From: an uncultured Clostridia bacterium | GTDB taxonomy: Bacteria; Bacillota; Clostridia; TANB77; CAG-465 | Assembly: GCA_948562205.1 (NCBI GenBank) | Contig: CAOYAN010000025.1 | Coordinates: 1 to 30,093 of the forward strand | DNA: 30,093 bases | Reading direction: 5' to 3' | In this document: positions 23,591 through 30,093 of the stretch, piece by piece | Numbering within the stretch: position 1 is the first letter of the stretch | How the letters are laid out: every line of letters begins with the position of its first letter | Program-made: the position numbers and the translations under genes | Notes under the pieces: generated by a model | What the model was told of the DNA's origin: nothing | What the model saw: only the letters and a program-made list of their open reading frames with translations | The model's database searches: none

Positions 23591-23618
23591 TTGACTTTTA
23601 AAAATTATATTATATAAT
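23591..23618 (+). promoter_or_regulatory. Promoter of the metK transcript
   Basis: TTGACT (23591-23596) and TATAAT (23613-23618) are 16 bp apart. Transcription would start near 23625, just ahead of the riboswitch. Confidence 0.82.
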
Positions 23619-23633
23619 GTATGTATAGAATAT

Positions 23634-23733
23634 ATGTTATCAAGAGTGGACGAGAGACTGGCTCTATGACTCCACAGCAACCTGTATTTTCAAGGTGCTA
23701 ATACCAGCAAAGTTTGTACTTTGGATGATAATT
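23634..23733 (+). ncRNA. SAM-I (S-box) riboswitch
   Basis: The element lies directly before metK and shows the S-box order of conserved parts: TTATCAAGAG at the P1/P2 start, GACTGGCTCTATGA, CAGCAACC, GGTGCTAATACCAGC, the small P4 hairpin AAAG...CTTT, and GATGATAA closing P1. S-adenosylmethionine binding should stabilise P1 and let the following terminator form, so metK is shut off when its product is abundant. Confidence 0.95.
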
Positions 23734-23747
23734 AGAATAAATTATTA

Positions 23748-23774
23748 CCTTTGTACTTGTACAAGGGATTTTTT
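23748..23774 (+). terminator. Riboswitch-controlled terminator
   Basis: CCTTTGTA pairs with TACAAGGG (one G-T pair) and is followed by ATTTTTT. It lies 15 bases after the riboswitch and 34 before the metK start, the expected expression platform. Confidence 0.88.
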
Positions 23775-23807
23775 GATTTCATATATTTTGGAGAGGAGAG
23801 AAGTATT

Positions 23808-24926
23808 ATGAAAAAATTATTTACATCGGAGAGTGTTACATGTGGCCATCCAGATAAATTATGTGACTTTATATCTGATAGCATTTTAGATGCATATTTA
23901 CAAAAAGATAAATATGCAAGAGTAGCAGTAGAGACTGTTGCAGGAGGGGGAGAAATATATATAACTGGGCAGATTACATCTACTGCAAATATAGATATTG
24001 AAAGTATAGTAAGAGAAGTGATTTGTGAAATTGGTTATGATAATGAAAATTTAGATATGGATTATATGACATGTAAAATTATAGTTAATATATCAAAACA
24101 ATCAGAAGATATTGCACTAGGAGTTGATAACAATTATGGTGCAGGAGATCAGGGCACTGTATTTGGATTTGCATGTAGTGATACAAAAGAATATATGCCG
24201 CTACCAATTTTACTTTCACATAAGCTAGCTAAAAGACTTGAGACTGTAAGACGTGAAAATATAATAGATTATTTAAGACCTGATGGTAAAGTTCAAGTAA
24301 CAATTGAATATGAAAATGATATTCCAATTAGAGTAGATAATATAGTTATATCTGCTCAGCATAAAAGTAGTATAGACATGAATACTTTAAAAAAAGATAT
24401 AAAAGAGTATGTAATAGACTATATTGTTCCAAAAAAATTACTAGATGAAAATACAAAGTATTATATTAATCCTACAGGTAGATTTGTAATAGGTGGACCA
24501 CTTTCAGATAGTGGACTTACAGGTAGAAAAATTATAGTAGATACTTATGGGGGGATGTCAAGACATGGTGGTGGTGCCTTTTCTGGTAAAGATGCTACAA
24601 AAGTTGATAGATCAGCTGCATATATGGCAAGATTTATTGCTAAAAATATTGTGGCAAATGGATATGCTAAAAAGTGTGAGGTATCTATTTCATATGCAAT
24701 AGGTATAAGAGAGCCTGTAGCTGTGTATATTGATACTTTTTCTACTGGAATTATGAGTGATGAAGAGCTATCTAAAAAAGTAGCTAATATTTTCGACTTA
24801 ACACCAAAAGGAATAATAGATTATTTAGATTTACAAAAGCCAATATACAAAAATACTACGAATTATGGTCATTTTGGAAGAAAAAATCTTGCCTGGGAGA
24901 AAATAATTGAATTAAAAATATTATAA
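23808..24926 (+). CDS. metK: S-adenosylmethionine synthetase
   Basis: The product makes S-adenosylmethionine from methionine and ATP. It has 372 residues, slightly shorter than the usual 380-400. Visible motifs are TSESVTCGHPDKLCD (ATP/methionine site), GAGDQGTVFGFA, GRFVIGGPLSDSGLTGRKI, and the phosphate loop GGGAFSGKDATKVDRSAAY. The start is the ATG at 23808, behind GAGAGGAGAG; upstream in-frame codons belong to the riboswitch terminator. A SAM-I riboswitch controls it. The sequence is somewhat divergent (GTVFGFACSDTKEY in place of the common GLMFGYATNET), but all catalytic segments are present. Confidence 0.96.
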   Translation: MKKLFTSESVTCGHPDKLCDFISDSILDAYLQKDKYARVAVETVAGGGEIYITGQITSTANIDIESIVREVICEIGYDNENLDMDYMTCKIIVNISKQSEDIALGVDNNYGAGDQGTVFGFACSDTKEYMPLPILLSHKLAKRLETVRRENIIDYLRPDGKVQVTIEYENDIPIRVDNIVISAQHKSSIDMNTLKKDIKEYVIDYIVPKKLLDENTKYYINPTGRFVIGGPLSDSGLTGRKIIVDTYGGMSRHGGGAFSGKDATKVDRSAAYMARFIAKNIVANGYAKKCEVSISYAIGIREPVAVYIDTFSTGIMSDEELSKKVANIFDLTPKGIIDYLDLQKPIYKNTTNYGHFGRKNLAWEKIIELKIL

Positions 24927-24936
24927 CTTACTATTT

Positions 24937-24964
24937 AGCCCATACTTGGGCTTTTTTTTTTTTT
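24937..24964 (+). terminator. Terminator of metK
   Basis: The stem AGCCCA / TGGGCT has loop TACT and is followed by at least twelve T residues. Confidence 0.92.
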
Positions 24965-25016
24965 AATAACATCACAATTTTTTTTGAATATAATTTATAT
25001 ATAAAGGGTGATATAA

Positions 25017-25775
25017 ATGAATATTCAAATTATAACTTACATGCTTATACCATTTATTGGAACTTCTCTTGGGAGTTTAGCAGTTTTTTTTATAAAAGAT
25101 AAAGTTGGAGAGAAATTTCAAGATTTGCTTTTGTGTTTTTCATCAGGTATTATGATAGCAGCTTCTATTTTTTCTCTTTTAATTCCATCAATTGAGATGT
25201 CAGATGGAAAGTTTTCTTTTTTGCCAGCTACTATAGGATTTGTACTTGGTAATATATTTTTACTATTTTTAAAAAAGTTAGTAGCATATATAGATAAGAA
25301 AAAAGAAAATAATAGTAACAACAAACTAAAGAATAAATCAATGTTATTTTTTTCTGTAACACTCCATAATATTCCAGAGGGAATGATTGTAGGAGTTATG
25401 TTTGCAGCAGTAATTTCAGGAAATATAGCAGTAACGCTTATATCAGCAATAGCTCTAGCTATTGGAATTGCTATTCAAAATATACCTGAGGGATTAGTTA
25501 TTTCTATACCATTAAAGCTTGGTGGAATGTCAAAGAAGAAAGCTTTTTTATATGGTGTACTATCTGGAGTTGTTGAACCAGTTGCAGCTATTTTAACTAT
25601 ATTTGTAACAGGACTTGTAACACCGATACTACCATATATGTTATCTTTTGCAGCTGGTACTATGATATATGTTATATTTGATGAACTAATACCAGAGAAA
25701 AAGTCTAGTATAAATACTATTTTTGTATCGCTTGGCTTTCTTGTTATGATGTTACTTGACATTATTCTTGGATAA
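25017..25775 (+). CDS. ZIP family divalent metal transporter
   Basis: The 252-residue membrane protein has about eight hydrophobic helices. The family's paired metal-binding motifs are HNIPEGM in helix 4 and QNIPEGL in helix 5. The usual polar variable loop between helices 3 and 4 is here Lys/Asn-rich (KKKENNSNNKLKNK), without the histidine cluster seen in many ZIP proteins. ZIP transporters bring zinc, iron or manganese into the cytoplasm. Gln in place of the first His of the second motif is common in the bacterial ZupT/GufA type. The start follows AAAGGGTGATATAA. No partner gene is adjacent. Confidence 0.92.
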   Translation: MNIQIITYMLIPFIGTSLGSLAVFFIKDKVGEKFQDLLLCFSSGIMIAASIFSLLIPSIEMSDGKFSFLPATIGFVLGNIFLLFLKKLVAYIDKKKENNSNNKLKNKSMLFFSVTLHNIPEGMIVGVMFAAVISGNIAVTLISAIALAIGIAIQNIPEGLVISIPLKLGGMSKKKAFLYGVLSGVVEPVAAILTIFVTGLVTPILPYMLSFAAGTMIYVIFDELIPEKKSSINTIFVSLGFLVMMLLDIILG

Positions 25776-25861
25776 AATTACAAATTAGATTTAAAAATTT
25801 TTGAAATCTTTTCTACATAATTAATAGAAAAATATATATTTAAACTTATATCAAAAACATA

Positions 25862-25890
25862 TTGAAAATTTAAAATCGTAATGATATAAT
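25862..25890 (+). promoter_or_regulatory. Promoter ahead of the His-Thr leader ORF
   Basis: TTGAAA (25862-25867) and TATAAT (25885-25890) are 17 bp apart. The expected transcription start, near 25897, falls in the inverted repeat TTGTAACA-N5-TGTTACAA (25895-25915), which may be an operator or a 5' hairpin. Confidence 0.72.
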
Positions 25891-25931
25891 TATTTTGTAA
25901 CAGAAATTGTTACAAGAAAGGAATAAATGTT

Positions 25932-25988
25932 ATGGTAACTAAAATGCACGTAAACGTGAATGAACTACACACACACACACACATGTAA
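25932..25988 (+). CDS. Possible 18-residue His-Thr leader peptide
   Basis: A short ORF reads MVTKMHVNVNELHTHTHM. It follows a good promoter and an AAGAAAGGAAT ribosome binding site, and is followed by a terminator-like hairpin at 26043. Four of 18 residues are histidine. The HTHTH part is encoded by a (CA) dinucleotide run at 25968-25983. It could be a translated leader that senses histidyl-tRNA supply, a small metal-binding peptide, or chance. The 422-bp region between the ZIP gene and the adhesin holds, besides this ORF, its promoter, the inverted repeat at its transcription start and the hairpin; I see nothing else in it. Confidence 0.4.
   Translation: MVTKMHVNVNELHTHTHM
25968..25983. repeat. 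CA dinucleotide microsatellite, eight units
   Basis: Eight consecutive CA units lie inside the short His-Thr ORF. Dinucleotide runs of this length are uncommon in bacterial genomes and can change length by slippage. Gain or loss of one unit would shift the frame of the short ORF. Confidence 0.85.
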
Positions 25989-26042
25989 TATTTAAAAACA
26001 TTGAAAAAAATAAGGGATGTTTATGTCCAAAATTATATATAG

Positions 26043-26076
26043 GCTGATACTATTATTATATAGTACCAGCTCTTTT
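26043..26076 (+). terminator. Terminator-like hairpin before the adhesin gene
   Basis: GCTGATACTA (26043-26052) pairs with TAGTACCAGC (26061-26070), with one A-C mismatch, over an 8-base loop, followed by TCTTTT. It would end the short transcript from 25897. Confidence 0.65.
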
Positions 26077-26197
26077 CATGTATAATTATACTTAAAAAAT
26101 GAAAAATAATGTATAATTTTGTACAATAAGTCATTCAATTTTTTTTTTAAATGGTATATTATAAAAAAATGGAAAGATAATAATAAAGGAGGTAATT

Positions 26198-29100
26198 ATG
26201 AAAACAAATGAAAGTAAGAAAAAACGAGTAAAACCTAAAAGTAAAATAACATTTATTCTAATATTTTTAATAGCAGTTTTATTTGTTAGTACAGTTGCTA
26301 TAGTAACAAAAGGCATAAGAAATAAAAGTAATGCATATGTAGCAAATGAACTATCAGATAAAATGTATATATCAGAAGTAAGACTTGCAAGTAGGTTTAC
26401 AGGAACAGGTCCATTTGATAGTGGATCAGGAGTACCTGGAGCAGGACAGGATTATTCAGCAGAAGATGATTATGTAAGAACAAACGATGTAGTAACATAT
26501 ACATTAGAGTCAGTAATAGATCCTAATCTAAATGCACCAGGAGTAGACGATACAACTACGTTTACAGGAGGAATTATAAAGGTTAGAGCAACTCTTCCAG
26601 ATAGTACATATTTTATTTGGAATGTGGATGCTTGGATGCAAAATGCACAGATCAGTGAAGATGGAAAAACAATATATGCAGAATATGATACATCAATTAG
26701 TGGAGAACAAACAGCACCAGGAATACAGACATTATCATTTACAATTAAGTCAAAGGGTGTAGCTTCTCCAAGTACAAGTGTTGGAAATCCAAGTTTTGAA
26801 ATATGGATGGATGGAAATAAACCAGATAATGCATCTGCTACAGGCACAGCATATAATTTGAATGTTTCAAATCCATTATATGTTACAGGTAGACCAGCTT
26901 TTAACGTAAAAATAATAAACGATTCTGAAGATGTATTTTCAAATACAGTAGATGGAATACCTGGAAAATATGGAAAATATGGACTTGCAATTGGAATTCA
27001 ACAAGATAGAGCAGAACTATCAGATTTTAGAGGAATAGAATTTCCAGAGGGAGATTTTACAGTAAATTTAAAACTTGATTATAAGTATAAAAGATCAGGT
27101 TCAACAGGAGATTATAAAAGTGTTGATCCAACAGATACAAAGGGCTATGGCATCATAAATGGAACAAAACTTATAGGAGTTGCACCAAACTCTGCAGAAA
27201 ATCCTAACTTTTATCCAAAACCTAAAATTACAGTAGGTGGTATTCCATGTGGTAAATATGGAATAGCAGAAGATATTAAAAGTGTATATGACTCAGGAAA
27301 TATTAGTGCAACATTAAATGATGACATTTTATCTGTTACATTTAGAGATTATAAAACAAATGGTATATTTCCTAAACTTGCAGCTTATACTTCAATTAAT
27401 GGAAATGTTATCAATTACAAAGATACAGAGGGATATTTTGGAGCTGCTCTAATACAAGTTTTTATGCCATATTATGATTATAATGGTAAAAAACCATATG
27501 AATATGTATTGACAGCCAATGTTGATAGTATATCATTTAATACAACAACTACACCAAATGGAAGTATTGTATCTAATAATGGAGTATTTCAAGATGTAAA
27601 TACAGAAGATAATTTAGCATCAAAAGGCTTTTCAATAAGACCTGAAGGATCATTTTGGGGAGTAATTGAGTCTGCTTATGGAAAACAATCAAATTTTGAT
27701 TTCCATAATGGAGCAGTATCACTTGGAGAAAAATTCTTCATGCAGTCTACATTTAAGGTAAGTGGTGGTCCTTATTTAGGAGGTGTAGAAAGACTTATAA
27801 CTTGGAGAAATGATGTATTCAATTTTGAAGAATATGATAAAGAACCTCGTTATACTGGTACTGAAATTTTAGCAGAAAAGATAAAAAGTACATATAAATA
27901 TGGTGTGTACAATAAAGATAAAAGTAATGGGCCAACAACAGATAGTGAAGTAGAAAACGCATTTTTTGATGATTTTACTTGGTATGATACAGCAGATGAA
28001 GCAAGAAGAAATGGTAAACTTGCAGCAATATATATATATGATCCAAATCATACTGGATTTTCAGCTGAACAGGTAAGATACAGATTTTATATGAGTGTTA
28101 CAGATGATGCTAAATATTTAGGTACTACCCAAATGTTTAGACAAAGAGTAAGGATATATCCTGAAGTAAATAAAGGTGGAGATCCATACAATTATTGGGG
28201 CAAAGATGTAAAATATGTAAAATCTGAATATGATGGCAAAAATATAGTAAACACAGGAACTCCATACGAAATTGGTAATACATTTTTAATAGTACCATAT
28301 CAAGTAAGAATAAATACTACAGTATCAGATGTAGATAATGTTGGAGAACCAAAGAAAGTATATGATGTAGCAGAAGAGTGTGCAAATTTGAAAATTACAC
28401 CAATACTTACAAACAATATGCAAGCAAGAGATAATGATCAATATGTAAATAAAGTAACAGTAGTAGATTATTTACCAAATGGATTATCATATATATATGG
28501 ATCAGCAAATAAAGAACCAGTTAGTGTAGAACAAGATATAAATACTGGAATTACAAAAATTACATGGGAGTATTATGGATGGCAAGTAAACCATGGTGCA
28601 CCAGAATATCCAGAAATAACATTTAAAGCAACAATAGATCCATCAGTTGCAAACAATGAACAAATAGAAAATAAAGTAGTAATAGATACAGCACAAGACT
28701 CATCAGATGAAAAATTAAGAACAAGTATATATGGAATGACAATAGCAAACTTGTCAGGAATACAGACTATAAAGAGAACATCAACACCAATAGTAGATGT
28801 AGATAACGAACTACATTTTATATATAGAATGTATAATTCAAGTTTAGGATCTTTAACAAATGTAAGAACATTAGATATATTACCATACAATGGAGATGAA
28901 AATGGAAGTAAATTTAGTGGAACATCAAAACTTAGTAGAATACAAATAGGTGATGGAGTAAGAGTATATTATACAACTACACCTGTAGATAGATTAGAAG
29001 AAGTTGGAGTAGTAGAAGATGAAACAGGAAAAATAGATCCATCAAAAATAGATTTAAGTCGTTGGACAGAGATTAGGAATGGAGAAGCGGTAAATAGAAA

Positions 29101-30093
29101 TACAACAGCATTTATATATGTAAAAGATAGATTAGATCCAGAGTCAACAGCAGAAGTATCATATAATTTACAAACAAATGGAAACAAACCAGGAGATATG
29201 TATGTAAGTAGAGCAAGAATAACATCAGAGGAATTTAAATCAGTAGTAAGATCAAATATGGCAGTAGATGTAGTAAGAACAAGAATTCTTGATGGAAGAA
29301 TTTGGGTAGATGCAAATAAAGATGGATTACTTAATTCTGGAGAAGAATTATTAGAGGGAATAGAAGTAAGCATAAGAAATGCAGCAGGTGGACCAGCATA
29401 TTCGACAGCAGGTGATGTTGTAGGAAGTGTAAGAACAAATAAAAGTGGAAAATACGAATTTAATGGACTAAGAAAAGGAAATTATATAGTAGAATTCCAC
29501 GTACCAGAGCAATATGCAATAACAGCAAAAGATGTAGGAGATATAGATGCAATTAACAGTAAGGCAAAATTAGAAATATCAGCTTATCCAGAATTAATAT
29601 CTGAAACAGATCCACAAACAGGTCTAAATGTTGATATGATAGATACAATGCCAATACTAAGATATAGTAATGTAAATGCAGGATTTATAGAAAGAGAAAA
29701 AATAAAAGTATCAATAGATAAAGTAGATAGTGTAACATTAAATACAATAAAAGGTAAAGAAGCAAAATTTGATATATATGAGTATAATAAAAGTACAGGT
29801 GCTTGGGATCTAGTCATAGGAAAGAAAATAACAAGAACTGCTGGAACACAAGAGTTATATATATCAGATTGGATATATAAAACATTGAAAAATGATGGTA
29901 GATATTACATAATAGAAAAAGAAGCACCAAATTCATACATAGGAGACTTTACAAATGATACAACTACAGAGAAAGTAAAACACTATGTAACAGTAACAGA
30001 AGAAAATGATAAACAAACAGTACCACTAGGAAACAAAGTGGTAAATAACAAAACAGTATACACAAATGAGAGAACAAAAGGAAGAATAATAGT
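26198..30093 (+). CDS. Giant cell-surface adhesin, 3' end outside window
   Basis: The frame is open from the ATG at 26198 to the window edge, 1298 codons without a stop. An AAAGGAGGTAA ribosome binding site precedes it. Residues 16-40 are a hydrophobic signal or anchor helix after a lysine-rich start. Most of the protein is a Thr/Asn/Gly/Tyr-rich beta sequence with few cysteines, as in DUF11-type wall proteins. At about 1030-1150 there is an SdrD-B/Cna-B-like domain with a calcium-type loop (DANKDGLLNSGEE) and KSGKYEFNGLRKGNYIVEF. From about 1168 a SpaA-like domain begins (IKVSIDKVDS, with IIEKEAPNSY), continuing past the edge. The C-terminal anchor (LPxTG or other) is not visible. Likely role: attachment or matrix contact at the cell surface. 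Confidence 0.85.
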   Translation, partial: MKTNESKKKRVKPKSKITFILIFLIAVLFVSTVAIVTKGIRNKSNAYVANELSDKMYISEVRLASRFTGTGPFDSGSGVPGAGQDYSAEDDYVRTNDVVTYTLESVIDPNLNAPGVDDTTTFTGGIIKVRATLPDSTYFIWNVDAWMQNAQISEDGKTIYAEYDTSISGEQTAPGIQTLSFTIKSKGVASPSTSVGNPSFEIWMDGNKPDNASATGTAYNLNVSNPLYVTGRPAFNVKIINDSEDVFSNTVDGIPGKYGKYGLAIGIQQDRAELSDFRGIEFPEGDFTVNLKLDYKYKRSGSTGDYKSVDPTDTKGYGIINGTKLIGVAPNSAENPNFYPKPKITVGGIPCGKYGIAEDIKSVYDSGNISATLNDDILSVTFRDYKTNGIFPKLAAYTSINGNVINYKDTEGYFGAALIQVFMPYYDYNGKKPYEYVLTANVDSISFNTTTTPNGSIVSNNGVFQDVNTEDNLASKGFSIRPEGSFWGVIESAYGKQSNFDFHNGAVSLGEKFFMQSTFKVSGGPYLGGVERLITWRNDVFNFEEYDKEPRYTGTEILAEKIKSTYKYGVYNKDKSNGPTTDSEVENAFFDDFTWYDTADEARRNGKLAAIYIYDPNHTGFSAEQVRYRFYMSVTDDAKYLGTTQMFRQRVRIYPEVNKGGDPYNYWGKDVKYVKSEYDGKNIVNTGTPYEIGNTFLIVPYQVRINTTVSDVDNVGEPKKVYDVAEECANLKITPILTNNMQARDNDQYVNKVTVVDYLPNGLSYIYGSANKEPVSVEQDINTGITKITWEYYGWQVNHGAPEYPEITFKATIDPSVANNEQIENKVVIDTAQDSSDEKLRTSIYGMTIANLSGIQTIKRTSTPIVDVDNELHFIYRMYNSSLGSLTNVRTLDILPYNGDENGSKFSGTSKLSRIQIGDGVRVYYTTTPVDRLEEVGVVEDETGKIDPSKIDLSRWTEIRNGEAVNRNTTAFIYVKDRLDPESTAEVSYNLQTNGNKPGDMYVSRARITSEEFKSVVRSNMAVDVVRTRILDGRIWVDANKDGLLNSGEELLEGIEVSIRNAAGGPAYSTAGDVVGSVRTNKSGKYEFNGLRKGNYIVEFHVPEQYAITAKDVGDIDAINSKAKLEISAYPELISETDPQTGLNVDMIDTMPILRYSNVNAGFIEREKIKVSIDKVDSVTLNTIKGKEAKFDIYEYNKSTGAWDLVIGKKITRTAGTQELYISDWIYKTLKNDGRYYIIEKEAPNSYIGDFTNDTTTEKVKHYVTVTEENDKQTVPLGNKVVNNKTVYTNERTKGRII

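Noticed and set aside
23591..23733. T-box or SMK-box leader ahead of metK
   Set aside because: The order of conserved segments matches the SAM-I S-box, and no T-box sequence (TGGNACCGCG-like) is present.

Overview
The window comes from an AT-rich, low-GC Gram-positive bacterium. It is most likely an anaerobic member of Clostridia, possibly an uncultured gut lineage. The basis is AGA/ATA/GTA-rich codon use, strong AGGAGG-type ribosome binding sites, an hrcA-grpE-dnaK-dnaJ operon under a CIRCE operator, a SAM-I riboswitch ahead of metK, a DUF421-DUF4363 pair and a SipW/TasA-type surface system. The lineage is inferred from gene content; there is no rRNA in the window.

Layout. Positions 1-667 hold a decayed gene. 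From 705 to 4529 come a small membrane protein, the DUF421-DUF4363 pair, an orphan dapA, and a MerR regulator whose 19-bp-spacer promoter carries a perfect operator, followed by a DUF362 protein. From 4778 to 7393 a DnaB-like helicase faces an unrecognised coiled-coil protein; their upstream regions share a GCCAAAA(AA)GTG motif. From 7569 to 12205 lies a surface-protein operon: a TasA-like protein, a SipW-type signal peptidase with a large membrane extension, a DUF5305 protein that may use an AUA start, and a TasA-like protein fused to a formylglycine-enzyme/C-type-lectin-like domain. From 12336 to 17146 is the class I heat-shock operon. From 17201 to 18515 is a DUF4143 ATPase behind a 28-bp palindrome.

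The most unusual part is the operon at 18583-22417. A short-chain dehydrogenase is followed by a 739-residue protein that reads as three fused enzymes: acetamidase/formamidase, HisG-type phosphoribosyltransferase and thymidylate-kinase-like P-loop kinase. A SAICAR-synthetase (PurC) homologue follows with no gap. Together they look like a self-contained pathway that builds and processes a nucleotide or nucleotide-like compound from PRPP. I know of no described system with this arrangement; the product is unknown.

From 22426 to 23562, two paralogous genes on the minus strand have visibly higher GC. Each has its own promoter and terminator, so the pair looks like a duplicated acquired cassette. 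Next come metK behind its riboswitch, a ZIP metal transporter, a short His-Thr-repeat ORF containing a CA dinucleotide repeat, and the first 1298 residues of a giant surface adhesin that runs off the right edge.

All protein names rest on motif reading by eye. No database search or computation was run.
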